From assembly GCA_965217625.1 (NCBI GenBank), contig OZ244557.1:496001-560000 (forward strand): a DNA stretch of 64,000 bases, given 5' to 3'. The stretch's first letter is position 1. The number at the start of each line of letters is the position of its first letter. The notes under the pieces were generated by a model. The model saw nothing but the letters and a program-made list of their open reading frames with translations, was not told the origin of the DNA and searched no databases. This DNA is from TK10-74A sp965217625. GTDB lineage: Bacteria > Chloroflexota > Dehalococcoidia > Bin125. Of this stretch, positions 7,869-15,429 are shown piece after piece. The position numbers and the translations under genes are program-made.

Positions 7869-8834
7869 ATGGCGCGCATCCTCGTCACGTCCGCCCTGCC
7901 CCGCGACGGCAAGACCGTCGTCGCGACCGGCCTCGCGCACGCGCTGCGCCACGGCGGCGACCCCGCCGCGCGCCCGACCGTGCGCCTCGTGCGGCTCGCC
8001 GTCCCGCCCGGCGATGCCTCCGCCGACGCCGACGCCGCCACCTTCGCCCGCCTGCAGGGCGTCCGCGCCGCCGGCGCGCCCGAGACCGACCCCCCCGCCG
8101 ACACCGACCACACGGTCGTCGAGGTCCCCGACCCCGCCGCCTGCCCCGGCCTCCGCCGGTCGGACCCAGACAGCGATACGACCGTGCTCCTCGTGACCCG
8201 CTACCGCGAGGCCGACGACGACACCCTGCACCGCGCCGCGACCGCCGCCGCCGCCGACGGCCTGCTCGTCAACGCGCTGCCCACGGGCCCCGCCCACGGC
8301 GCCGGCCGCGCCGAGGCCCAGCGCCTCGCCGCCGTCGCCGGACTGCCGCTGCTCGCGACCATCGACCAGGACCGCCTGCTTAGCGCCCCCCTCGTCGACG
8401 CGATGGCGCGGGCCATCGACGGCGAACTCGGCGGCGACGCCAGCCTCTGGGGCGAGGCCGCCGAGTGGCTGCAGGTCGGCCCGATCAGCGCCCACGGCGG
8501 CATCGACCACTTCAGCCGCTACCCCGACAAGTCGGTCATCACGCGCAACGACAAGCTCGACGTCGCCCTCGCCGCCCTCGACGCCGAGCCGCTCTGCCTC
8601 ATCCTCAGCGGCGGCGCGCCCAACCTGCCCTACATCGCCCAGCGCGCCGAGCAGGAGCAGTTCGCCCTCATCGTGACGCCGCTCGACACGCCGCAGGCCG
8701 TCAACCGCATCGGCGACCTCTACGGCCGCACGCCCTTCGCCGGCGCGCGCAAGCGGCGCCGCGCCGTCGAGCTCATCGCCGGCTGCCCGGGCCTGCTCGC
8801 CGCCCTCACCGCCGCCCCCGCGCCGTCCCGCTAG
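7869..8834 (+). CDS. BioD-like P-loop plus DRTGG domain protein (phosphotransacetylase family)
   Basis: 321 residues. The N-terminal half starts ARILVTSALPRDGKTVVATG, a dethiobiotin-synthetase-like P-loop (DGKT), followed by VVEVPDPAACPGL and a TVLLVTRY strand. The C-terminal third, VGPISAHGGIDHFSRYPDKS to RAVELIAGCPGLL, has the layout of DRTGG domains (ITRNDKLDVALAAL, LILSGGAPNLPYI). The same pair occurs at the front of long phosphotransacetylases and in stand-alone proteins of Chloroflexota and Cyanobacteria, thought to be regulatory and nucleotide-binding; no acetyl-transfer domain is present. Start ATG at 7869 because of the TATCAT box and the P-loop position. Confidence 0.78.
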   Translation: MARILVTSALPRDGKTVVATGLAHALRHGGDPAARPTVRLVRLAVPPGDASADADAATFARLQGVRAAGAPETDPPADTDHTVVEVPDPAACPGLRRSDPDSDTTVLLVTRYREADDDTLHRAATAAAADGLLVNALPTGPAHGAGRAEAQRLAAVAGLPLLATIDQDRLLSAPLVDAMARAIDGELGGDASLWGEAAEWLQVGPISAHGGIDHFSRYPDKSVITRNDKLDVALAALDAEPLCLILSGGAPNLPYIAQRAEQEQFALIVTPLDTPQAVNRIGDLYGRTPFAGARKRRRAVELIAGCPGLLAALTAAPAPSR

Positions 8835-8850
8835 GCGCGACCCCCACCCC

Positions 8851-9237
8851 ATGCCCAAACTCCCCTACGACCCCTTCGCCGCGGGCCTCCTTGGGATGGT
8901 GGAGGGCCCCAGCGCCGACGGCGTCAATCGCAGCCACCTCGACGTCCGCCCCGAGCTGCTCAACGCCAACGGCGCCGTCCACGGCGGCGTCACCTTCACG
9001 CTCATCGACCAGAGCCTCGGCGACGCCGTCGACTCCGTCCTCGCGCCCGGCGAGACCAACGTCACCGTCGAGTTGAAGGTCAACTACCTCGAGCCGGTCC
9101 TCGAAGGCCGCATCGACTGCGAGTCCCGCGTCCTGCGACGGGGCCGCCGCCTCGTCATCGCCGAGGCCGATGTGCACAACGCGGGCCGACTCGTCGCCAA
9201 GGGCCTCGGCACCTTCGCCGTCGTCCCGCGCCCCTGA
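8851..9237 (+). CDS. PaaI-type hotdog thioesterase
   Basis: 128 residues, a single hotdog domain. After NRSHLDVRPELLNANGAVHG comes GVTFTLIDQSLGDAV, then TVELKVNYLEPV and IDCESRVLRRGRRLVIAEAD. The N-x-x-G-x-x-HGG turn with the Asp on the following helix is the active-site pattern of PaaI/4HBT thioesterases, which hydrolyse acyl- or aryl-CoA. It starts 16 bases after the DRTGG gene stop, so co-transcription is likely. Substrate unknown; the CoA link with the upstream phosphotransacetylase-like protein is suggestive only. Confidence 0.88.
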   Translation: MPKLPYDPFAAGLLGMVEGPSADGVNRSHLDVRPELLNANGAVHGGVTFTLIDQSLGDAVDSVLAPGETNVTVELKVNYLEPVLEGRIDCESRVLRRGRRLVIAEADVHNAGRLVAKGLGTFAVVPRP

Positions 9238-9406
9238 CCCCTGGCGACTGCCCTCGCCAACGCAAACCACGCCACGAAACGGCCACCAGAATCGGCTGCG
9301 ATCGCTACGCTCGAAGGTACGGAATTGAGACTGTTGAGCAGGGGACGCATCGGCCAGACGACGCCTCGAACCGTCGGAGGCTCGGCCACACCGCAGGGGT
9401 CGGGAC

Positions 9407-9859
9407 ATGCGCTACCTCATCCTCGCGGCTCTGACCTGCCTGTTGATCGCCTGCGACGCGGCGGAGCATGATCCCGGCGCCGGCGCGCCCCCGGTCCTGC
9501 GCGCGGCCGTCGCCGACGAGACCCGCCTGCTCGCCCTCGCCCTCTCCGACACCAGCGGCCAGTACGCCGGCGCGCTGGCCGAATGGACCCGCGGCATGGT
9601 CGAGCCCGGCTGCTCGGCCGAGGAGGTCCACACCGACCTCTTCTTCTTCCAGATCGGCTACCTCGCCGGCCGCATCGGCGACGCCGAGGCCGAGGTCGAC
9701 GCCGCCATCGACATGCGGGGGCCGGGCGCCGCTCTCGTCACCCTGACCGTCCGCGCCGAGGGCGAAGTGGTCGAGTCCGCCGCCGACAACGCCCGCGACC
9801 CCCGCGAACGCTGGGAGCGCATCGACGGGAGCTGGCGCAAGGTCTGCCCCGGCGAGTAG
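9407..9859 (+). CDS. Predicted lipoprotein of unknown function
   Basis: 150 residues starting MRYLILAALTCLLIACDAAE. The n-h region followed by LLIAC is a clear lipobox, so the mature protein would begin at Cys16 and be lipid-anchored outside the membrane. The remainder has two helices (ADETRLLALALSDTSGQ, LFFFQIGYLAGRIGDAEAE) and a beta hairpin (AALVTLTVRAEGEVVES) ending WERIDGSWRKVC. The layout resembles small NTF2-like secreted domains, but I cannot assign a family. It ends 20 bases before the DUF1801 gene. Confidence 0.65.
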   Translation: MRYLILAALTCLLIACDAAEHDPGAGAPPVLRAAVADETRLLALALSDTSGQYAGALAEWTRGMVEPGCSAEEVHTDLFFFQIGYLAGRIGDAEAEVDAAIDMRGPGAALVTLTVRAEGEVVESAADNARDPRERWERIDGSWRKVCPGE

Positions 9860-9867
9860 GCCGCGGC

Positions 9868-9873
9868 TACCCT
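9868..9873 (+). promoter_or_regulatory. -10-like TACCCT, leaderless geometry
   Basis: GC-TACCCT is followed by exactly six bases and the ATG at 9880. The same GCTACCCTC...CC-ATG arrangement recurs before pcrA at 15430. Confidence 0.5.
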
Positions 9874-9879
9874 CTCTCC

Positions 9880-10269
9880 ATGCCCGCTTCCAAGATCGGC
9901 GTCTTCGACGACCTCCTCCACGCCACCGGCGAGCCCCTACGGCCCATACTCCACGCCCTGCGCCGGACCATCCGCGACGTGCACGCCGGGACCTGCGAGG
10001 TCGTCCGCCTGGGCGACGGCGCGGTGACGTACGGCGTCGGCCCGCGCAAGATGCTCGACGGCTACGCCTACCTCATGCCCCAGCGGGCCTGGGTCAACCT
10101 GGGCTTCTACCAGGGCGTCGCCCTGCCCGACCCCGAGCGCCTGCTCGACGGCACGGGCGCGAAGATGCGCCACGTCAAGGTCCGCAGCCTCGACGACGCG
10201 CGCCGCCCGGCGCTGCGCGCCCTCGTCGCCGCCGCCCTCGCCGAGCGCCGGGCCGCCGTCGGTCGGTGA
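9880..10269 (+). CDS. DUF1801-like (YdhG-type) protein
   Basis: 129 residues. ILHALRRTIRDVHAGTCEVV, GDGAVTYGVGPRKMLDGYAYL and WVNLGFYQGVALPDP, then GTGAKMRHVKVRSLDD, match the DUF1801/YdhG fold, a small alpha-beta domain with a conserved G-x-x-RH-x-K/R strand near the end. Members are called iron-chaperone-like in some annotations but function is unproven. Length is typical. The start is set by the TACCCT-N6-ATG promoter; no ribosome site is seen. Confidence 0.75.
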   Translation: MPASKIGVFDDLLHATGEPLRPILHALRRTIRDVHAGTCEVVRLGDGAVTYGVGPRKMLDGYAYLMPQRAWVNLGFYQGVALPDPERLLDGTGAKMRHVKVRSLDDARRPALRALVAAALAERRAAVGR

Positions 10270-10318
10270 GTTGCCGCGGGCGCCGCGTCGGCGCGGCGCG
10301 GGCCTCGTCAGGGGCCTC

Positions 10319-10903
10319 CTACTTCCTCGGGCGATAGTCCCTGGGATCACGACAGGCGTCGTAGGTCGCCTTGTCGATCGGAACCCAAGTCGTTCCCGGA
10401 ACGCCTCTCCGTGAGACCCCACGACCAAACGGGAAGCAGGACTCGAAGATGAGTTTCCGATCCTGCGCCTGAGCGATCTCCTTTGCCAAGCGCACGGCGG
10501 GTCCGAAGTCCGAGTCCTGACTGACGATCATCGCGGCTTCGTACTGCCGTTCGTAGGTAGCATGCACCAAGTCCACGGCCAGGCTGACATCGACGCCCTT
10601 CTCCTGCCGTGCAGCGCTCACTCTGCCCCGGTAGACGTGAATCCCCCGGCTCTTCAAGTACCCCATCTTGTTCGACCAGAAGTCGTGCCAGAACAGCTGC
10701 CGCGGCCCACCGCTCGGATCGGGGACGCCGGAGTACAACCGCACCTCTGCGAGGGTGCGCCCGGACGCATTGGAGACGAGGGCGTGCGCGAGCTTCTCAA
10801 CGTCGTAGCTCGGCCAGTCATACGCTGACGACGGGCCGGACGACCAAGCTGTCCGCGCCAAGTGGAAGAGGTTCTGTCCGTCGATGAGGACAATAGTGCG
10901 CAT
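10319..10903 (-). CDS. NYN domain protein (PIN-like putative RNase)
   Basis: 194 residues from the ATG at 10903. The N-terminus MRTIVLIDGQNLFHLAR carries the first acidic residue of the NYN/LabA fold (D-G-x-N), followed by VDVSLAVDLVHATYERQYE and IVSQDSDFGPAVRLAKE, supplying the second and third catalytic Asp (D-x-D-F). NYN proteins are metal-dependent RNases related to PIN domains. The C-terminal 30 residues are basic. No toxin or antitoxin partner adjoins; it opens the accessory region of the window. Confidence 0.85.
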   Translation of the reverse strand: MRTIVLIDGQNLFHLARTAWSSGPSSAYDWPSYDVEKLAHALVSNASGRTLAEVRLYSGVPDPSGGPRQLFWHDFWSNKMGYLKSRGIHVYRGRVSAARQEKGVDVSLAVDLVHATYERQYEAAMIVSQDSDFGPAVRLAKEIAQAQDRKLIFESCFPFGRGVSRRGVPGTTWVPIDKATYDACRDPRDYRPRK

Positions 10904-11036
10904 AAAAGAAAACACCCGCCCAGGAACATGGCCGAAGCCAGAGTCCGGCGGGCGGGGAGCAGATCGAGGCCAGCTTATCGTTCCCGGCGACGCCGCGTCA
11001 CCCTGCTTGACTCCCGGAACTCTCACCCCGGCGCCG

Positions 11037-11240
11037 TCAGGGAGCGGGGAACACTAGCAGCAGCACGGCCATGATCGCGGTCAGAGCGACGATGATGACC
11101 GCCGTCTGGATGGCGAGCGCCCGGTGGAGCGTCGCTTCGAACTGTTCTGTGGTCACAGGACGGCGCCTCGCGTCTTCGGCAACTTCGCCCGTCGCCCCGG
11201 CCTGCGATTCCGGCATGCCGCCTCTGCGCAGCTTCCGCAT
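11037..11240 (-). CDS. Small single-TM protein, copy 1 of a tandem pair
   Basis: 67 residues: a basic start (MRKLRRGGMPESQAGATGEV), a short amphipathic stretch TEQFEATLHRALAIQ and one membrane helix TAVIIVALTAIMAVLLLVFP at the C-terminus. The ATG could be the first Met or Met9. It is about half identical to the gene just upstream (11272-11493), sharing the start, MPESQA and the EATL.RAL segment before the TM, so the two come from a tandem duplication of about 235 bases. No known family; possibly a small membrane-bound regulator. Confidence 0.6.
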   Translation of the reverse strand: MRKLRRGGMPESQAGATGEVAEDARRRPVTTEQFEATLHRALAIQTAVIIVALTAIMAVLLLVFPAP

Positions 11241-11271
11241 CGCGACGCCCCCTACTCCGCTGCCGTCAGGG

Positions 11272-11493
11272 CTATCTGAACGCTGCGAGGAGCGCGGTCA
11301 TGATCGCAGTCGTGATCGCGGCATTTACGGTGACGACTATGGTGATGATGACCACTGCCTGTCTGAGCAGGGCCCGGTTGAGTGTCGCTTCCAACTGGTC
11401 TTGGGTGAGGGGGCCGTGGGTCACGTCCGCAGCGATCTCGACCGTCGCATCGGCCTGTGATTCCGGCATCCTGGTCCTGCGCAGCTTCCGCAT
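11272..11493 (-). CDS. Small single-TM protein, copy 2 of a tandem pair
   Basis: 73 residues, paralogous to 11037-11240: MRKLRRTRMPESQADATVEI, then LTQDQLEATLNRALLRQ and a long hydrophobic helix from VVIITIVVTVNAAI to the end. The DNA around both starts is nearly the same (the reverse complement of GCGCAGCTTCCGCATCGCG spans each ATG). The pair lies between the NYN gene and the zinc-ribbon membrane protein, all on the minus strand. Function unknown. Confidence 0.6.
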   Translation of the reverse strand: MRKLRRTRMPESQADATVEIAADVTHGPLTQDQLEATLNRALLRQAVVIITIVVTVNAAITTAIMTALLAAFR

Positions 11494-11505
11494 CGCGACG
11501 CCCCC

Positions 11506-12291
11506 CTACTCCGGTCCCGCATCGACGCGGCGCGGGCCTCGCACCGGACCCGGCGGCCGCCACGTCGCCGACCCGCCGCCCGACGGCCGCCGCTCCTCGG
11601 CCGGCCCCGGACGCTCCGCCTTCGAGAACGGGTTCCCGCTCTCCGACCCCGGCGCTGACCCCGGCGCCGACCCCAGCGGCCGTCGCGGCAGGTCGCCCCG
11701 CCCCACCTCCAGCCCCGCCAGCGGCGCGACCGGCTCGTCGAGCCCGCCCAGCTCCAGCAACTCCTCCCCCTCCTCGTCCTCAACCGCCGGTTGCCGCTCC
11801 CGCGTCTCGCCGCACCACGGGCACGACCGCCACACGAACGACATCGCCTTGCCGCACTCGCCGCAGGCGTCCTTGAGCCCCGTCGTGCAGTGCGGACACA
11901 CGACATAATCTTCCTCGACCGGCTGGCTGCAGGTCGGGCAGGCCAGCGCCTCGCCCAGGTCGCGCAGCAGCGTCTCCTCCTCCAACTGGCGGTCGTACAG
12001 CTCGGCCAGCGTCAGCGGCGGACGCAGCACGCGGTACAGCACCCAGCCGGGCAGGTTGAGCGCCATCACCATCAGCACGGCCACCAGCTGCGACACCGGG
12101 TCGTGCGACCGCGACCGCATGTCGCGCGCCGTCCAGATGACCGCCGTCAGCCACAGCGCGATCACGTACGCCGCCAGCACCACGCCGATGATGATCCCCG
12201 TGTTCTCGGGGCTGCCCCCCGGCCACGTGATCAGCGGCACGGCGGCCGCCGGCGCGGAGCAGCGGCGCGCGCCCATCCCCGCGACAGTCAT
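11506..12291 (-). CDS. Two-TM protein with double zinc ribbon
   Basis: 261 residues from the ATG at 12291 (GGGGG upstream); a GTG at 12351 would add 20 residues. Two membrane helices (ENTGIIIGVVLAAYVIALWL and LVAVLMVMALNLPGWVLYRV) flank a short basic loop. A cytosolic double zinc ribbon follows: CPTCSQ, CPHCTTG, CGECGKA, CPWCGE, four C-x2-C knuckles typical of DZANK-type domains. The last 80 residues are acidic, then Pro/Gly/Ser rich and probably disordered. A TACGAT box on the minus strand at 12337-12342 would give a leader of about 40 bases. Role unknown. Confidence 0.75.
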   Translation of the reverse strand: MTVAGMGARRCSAPAAAVPLITWPGGSPENTGIIIGVVLAAYVIALWLTAVIWTARDMRSRSHDPVSQLVAVLMVMALNLPGWVLYRVLRPPLTLAELYDRQLEEETLLRDLGEALACPTCSQPVEEDYVVCPHCTTGLKDACGECGKAMSFVWRSCPWCGETRERQPAVEDEEGEELLELGGLDEPVAPLAGLEVGRGDLPRRPLGSAPGSAPGSESGNPFSKAERPGPAEERRPSGGGSATWRPPGPVRGPRRVDAGPE

Positions 12292-12515
12292 GCATACCCC
12301 CGCACTGCGCCCACCCTCATCGGAACCGCCACGATCATCGTACCGCCCCACGGCGGCTCAATCACCGTGCCCGCCCAAGAAACGCGCGGGAGCGTCGGGG
12401 GGTTCCCGTCGGGGCGCCCTGATATCCTGCCCGGCGAACCGTGGCGCGCCGAGCCGCGACACGACGAACTCGGCTCCGCGCGGATCACGGGCCTGAACAT
12501 GGCAGGAGATGGAGC

Positions 12516-12746
12516 ATGAAGTCTCTCGACAGGATCACTGTCGACCCCGCCGTCATGGGCGGCAAGGCGTGCATTCGGGGGATGCGGGTCACCGTGGGAA
12601 CGGTCGTGGGTCTGCTGGCGGCCGGGCGCTCGCCTGCCGAGATCCTCGAGGCCTATCCGCATCTTGAGCAGGAGGACATCGACCAGTCCCTGGCCTACGC
12701 CGCCTGGCGGTTGCAGGAGCGCGAAGTCCCCCTCACCACGTCATGA
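12516..12746 (+). CDS. DUF433 domain protein (putative antitoxin)
   Basis: 76 residues: LDRITVDPAVMGGKACIRGM, RVTVGTVVGLLAAGRSPAEI and LEAYPHLEQEDIDQSLAYAA. DPxxxGGxPxIRGxR followed by a helix-turn-helix and YPxLxxxDIxxAL is the DUF433 signature. These small DNA-binding proteins are usually antitoxins beside PIN-like DUF5615 toxins. No such toxin follows; a lipoprotein gene overlaps its stop instead (ATGA). GGAGC precedes the ATG. Confidence 0.85.
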   Translation: MKSLDRITVDPAVMGGKACIRGMRVTVGTVVGLLAAGRSPAEILEAYPHLEQEDIDQSLAYAAWRLQEREVPLTTS

Positions 12747-13474
12747 GGCCGGCGCTCCTCCTTGCTGTCGCGACCATCGCGCTCGTTACGACCACGGGCT
12801 GCTGGCTCGAAGCGGACGATGCGGCCGGCTCCGACGAAGATCGGTCCGAGCTTCGTGACTACGCCGCCGCAATGCGGGTCTGGTGGCTGGAAGTCAGTGG
12901 CGGTGAATCGCCATCCCTGGTCCGTTCGTACAGCCTCGACTTCTCGCGAATCCGCGAGGATCCCGCCCTGGGACACTTCGGCAGTAACCCTCTCCCCTCT
13001 GTAGAGCCCCCGCTCTCGATCGAGGCGCTTCACTATCTCCTCGTCACCACCGTCTATTCATCCGTGCGCGCCGAAGGAGAGGCTGACCTGCGAGGCTACT
13101 TTGCGGGGGTGGCGGCTGCGTTCTGCGATCCACGAGATGCTGAGGAGGGAGGGGGAGACTACCTTTGGCGGCACGCTGCACCGCTGCAGATCTGGCGGTG
13201 GTCTGGTGCGCCTTGCCATGAAGGCGAAAGGTGGGCAAGCAGCCACGCGCGCGAGCGAGACTTCAAACGGGGATGCGGCAACTATGACCAGCTTGAAGAG
13301 ATAGGAGTCTCGTCAACTGAACTGGAGGATGCATGCCGGAACGCTGCCGGTTGGACGCACGCGTTCGATCTAGCGACGCGCGCCTGGTCCGCCGAACTTG
13401 TCCGCCTATGCGGTGGACAGTTGGAGGTCTGGCGCATCCCAGATCCCGCCGACGCCCTCGCCGCCTGCGAGTGA
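12743..13474 (+). CDS. Predicted lipoprotein, unknown function
   Basis: 243 residues with a lipoprotein signal: MRPALLLAVATIALVTTTGC, lipobox TTGC, then an acidic spacer. The body contains AAMRVWWLEVSGGESPSL, HYLLVTTVYSSVRAEGEAD and a Cys-containing C-terminal part. No family recognised. Its ATG overlaps the stop of the DUF433 gene in an ATGA, indicating translational coupling, odd for an antitoxin and a surface lipoprotein. A secreted or immunity-like role would be speculation. Confidence 0.65.
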   Translation: MRPALLLAVATIALVTTTGCWLEADDAAGSDEDRSELRDYAAAMRVWWLEVSGGESPSLVRSYSLDFSRIREDPALGHFGSNPLPSVEPPLSIEALHYLLVTTVYSSVRAEGEADLRGYFAGVAAAFCDPRDAEEGGGDYLWRHAAPLQIWRWSGAPCHEGERWASSHARERDFKRGCGNYDQLEEIGVSSTELEDACRNAAGWTHAFDLATRAWSAELVRLCGGQLEVWRIPDPADALAACE

Positions 13475-13528
13475 CGCCACGATGCACGGCTCCTCCCTTT
13501 GCGGCAGAAGACGTTGCGCGGCCCGTGC

Positions 13529-14341
13529 TCACCCCCAAGTCGGAGTCGTCAGTACCGCAGTAGGTTGTGGAACAAAGGTTGCGTCCACCGCAGCGAGTAT
13601 CGGCGGTATCTGCCCGAACCCACTCTGTTGCAAGAGGTCTTTAAACGACATCGGCCTGAGGGTCGCCCATTCATTGGTGATCGTCTGGGATAGTCGCTTC
13701 CACGGATAGCGCGTTGGGCGACCGTCTCCGCCGTGCTTGCGTACCCACTGCTTCCATCCCTCATAGGCGAGGATGTCGGCGGCCTGCAAAGGAGGAGAAT
13801 TCTTGTCCTCCACTTTCAACCTGCCACTGAGCCGATTGAACGCGCGCCGCCATGGTTCTTCATAGATCAGGTCGTAGCCGTCGCGGAGCTTGCCGTAGCC
13901 GCGATCCCCCGCCTCGAAAGTGTAGGTGACTTGCTCGCCAGGGTGCTCGCGCAGGTGCCGGTACTGCGGGATCATGTTGGAGCAATGCAACGCAGTCAGG
14001 CCGTAGGCCGTCGCCACCGGCGGATCACCGAACGAGTCTGCGCAGTCTGCCAGTGACACCGACGCGCCAACAGTTGCCATCACGTGCTCCTCGATGATGT
14101 CCAACAGTCGACTGAAGCGCTCTTTCTTGACGCCTCGCTCATTCCAGTCTTTGTACCGCCCGATGCCACTCTCGTACTCTGACATGTGAAAGAATGGCAA
14201 CTCATCGAATTCGTGAAGCGCTTCCTCCCACTTCTTACCGAACTCGACCCACTTCTCAGGCGTCGAGATCACACCCGCAACCGTCACCGCCGGGATGTCG
14301 TCGTTCGGGCCAGCCTTGTCGAAGTAGAGGTGGAGCATCAT
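13529..14341 (-). CDS. DUF3800 domain protein (RNase H-like fold)
   Basis: 270 residues from the ATG at 14341 (GGAG 5 bases upstream; a second ATG follows immediately). MMLHLYFDKAGPNDDIPAVT matches the DUF3800 opening, usually YxDESG, here YFDKAG. Later landmarks are FFHMSEYESG and EDKNSPPLQAADILAYEGWK, where the PLQ-x-AD motif supplies the conserved Asp. DUF3800 proteins are predicted metal-dependent nucleases often found in defence or phage loci. The E-to-K and S-to-A changes in the first motif are atypical; the rest of the site looks intact. Confidence 0.8.
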   Translation of the reverse strand: MMLHLYFDKAGPNDDIPAVTVAGVISTPEKWVEFGKKWEEALHEFDELPFFHMSEYESGIGRYKDWNERGVKKERFSRLLDIIEEHVMATVGASVSLADCADSFGDPPVATAYGLTALHCSNMIPQYRHLREHPGEQVTYTFEAGDRGYGKLRDGYDLIYEEPWRRAFNRLSGRLKVEDKNSPPLQAADILAYEGWKQWVRKHGGDGRPTRYPWKRLSQTITNEWATLRPMSFKDLLQQSGFGQIPPILAAVDATFVPQPTAVLTTPTWG

Positions 14342-14644
14342 CGTCACTCCGTGATTACCGCGATCCACTAGAGGCCAGTGCAGGACCGCTGCGAGCGCAT
14401 CTTCCCTGGTTCAGGACACTATCAGGTCAAGAACTCTTGTGCTACTCCTGCGTGCTGCTGAAGTTTGGTACCCCCTCCGCACCGGGAGTGGAGGGGGCCA
14501 GGAGATAGATTCCCCTACGAGAACATCCGCGGCGACGTGTGAATCTCCCCACCCGTCCACGGGTCCGCCCGCGCCCGCGACGGCCTCCCCCCGCAATTGA
14601 CCCCACCGCGCCTATACTGCCCCGGCGACGGCAAGGAGTGACCG
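14342..14644. other. Intergenic region between divergent genes
   Basis: No convincing gene. It holds the ribosome site of the DUF3800 gene, a diverged R1 palindrome at 14471-14504, and the likely promoter of the plus-strand gene at 14645 (TATACT at 14613-14618 and AAGGAG at about 14632-14637). Confidence 0.6.
14471..14504. repeat. Diverged copy of palindromic repeat R1
   Basis: CCCCCTCC pairs with GGAGGGGG and is followed by GCCAGG, as in the copies at 1349 and 20581, but the inner stem has drifted. Confidence 0.55.
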
Positions 14645-15208
14645 ATGCGCTGGTGGAAGTGGGCCGCTGGGGCCATCGGCATCGCTGCGCTGGGCGCGTT
14701 CGCGGCGCTGTGGGTGCTCACCGAGGCGGACGTGCTGCGCTGGGGCGCCGCCAGCGCGATGCATGATCGCATTGAGGCCTTGGAGAACCAAGCGCCGCCG
14801 GCAGCGCCATCCCTGGTCGCGATCCTCGATCGCCTCGCCGCCCTAGAAGAGCAAACCGCGCAGCTTGACCTAGAGCGCGGCGCGGCCCTGGGCTCTGCCC
14901 TGGACCGCATCGCTGCCCTGGAGGATCGCATCGCCAGCGTGGAACGCCAAGCCGCTCAGACCGGGCAAAGCGAGGCTCAGTTCATCGTCGCGAACACTGT
15001 TCAAAGGGGACCTGGCCCCCCAATCGAAATGTCGGTGGAATACTGCATCATCTACGCCGTATCGGGCAGCGTCCAGGAGCGCTGCTACTGGGGCCAATAC
15101 GAGCAGACCGGTCCGAACACTTGGTCGCTCACGCCCCGCGATCAATGGGTGGCCGACTGCTTCTACGCGGTCCGCATCGGCGACGCCCTGCCCGACTGCT
15201 GGCGGTAG
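14645..15208 (+). CDS. Membrane-anchored coiled-coil protein
   Basis: 187 residues. One N-terminal membrane helix (WAAGAIGIAALGAFAALWVL) is followed by a heptad-rich coiled coil of about 75 residues (HDRIEALENQ, ILDRLAALEEQTAQLDLERG, LDRIAALEDRIASVERQAAQ) with Leu/Ile spaced at 3-4. A small Cys-containing globular tail follows (YCIIYAVSGSVQERCYWGQY, ADCFYAVRIGDALPDCW). Topology suggests an external domain held off the membrane by a stalk. Promoter TATACT and AAGGAG support the start. No family recognised; the next gene is a tiny one-TM protein 15 bases away. Confidence 0.68.
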   Translation: MRWWKWAAGAIGIAALGAFAALWVLTEADVLRWGAASAMHDRIEALENQAPPAAPSLVAILDRLAALEEQTAQLDLERGAALGSALDRIAALEDRIASVERQAAQTGQSEAQFIVANTVQRGPGPPIEMSVEYCIIYAVSGSVQERCYWGQYEQTGPNTWSLTPRDQWVADCFYAVRIGDALPDCWR

Positions 15209-15211
15209 GAC

Positions 15212-15217
15212 TACCCT
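15212..15217 (+). promoter_or_regulatory. -10-like TACCCT, leaderless geometry
   Basis: TACCCT is followed by GGGAGC and the ATG at 15224. The spacing of six matches that before 7869, 9880 and 15430; GGGAG could instead act as a ribosome site for a longer transcript. Confidence 0.4.
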
Positions 15218-15223
15218 GGGAGC

Positions 15224-15364
15224 ATGATGCAGTCGCGCAACACCCTCGCCGACGTGGTGCGCCCCCTGGCGACCCGGGATGACCTGCACGCTGCCGAGAT
15301 TCGCATCATCGGGGCCGTCGCGGCCATGCTCACCGTCGCAGTCCTGATTCTCAGCTTCACCTAG
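15224..15364 (+). CDS. 46-residue single-TM protein
   Basis: The frame reads MMQSRNTLADVVRPLATRDD, LHAAEIRI, then the hydrophobic helix IIGAVAAMLTVAVLILSF before the stop at 15362-15364. The layout (short polar or coiled N-terminus, one C-terminal TM) is like 25126-25404, which also has repeated T/R-R-D-D/L segments before its TM. It lies between a coiled-coil membrane protein and pcrA. Low complexity and small size keep confidence moderate; function unknown. Confidence 0.5.
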   Translation: MMQSRNTLADVVRPLATRDDLHAAEIRIIGAVAAMLTVAVLILSFT

Positions 15365-15417
15365 CCCGCGGCGCGTCGCGAGGCCGACCCGTGCCATAAG
15401 TGCCCCACCCCCGCTGC

Positions 15418-15423
15418 TACCCT
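15418..15423 (+). promoter_or_regulatory. -10-like TACCCT upstream of pcrA, leaderless geometry
   Basis: GCTACCCTCCCTCC-ATG: six bases separate the hexamer from the ATG at 15430, almost identical to the site at 9868-9873. Confidence 0.5.
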
Positions 15424-15429
15424 CCCTCC

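Noticed and set aside
13101..13304. Alternative small frames inside the lipoprotein gene
   Set aside because: They overlap a frame with a clear lipobox and normal codon use, with no ribosome site.
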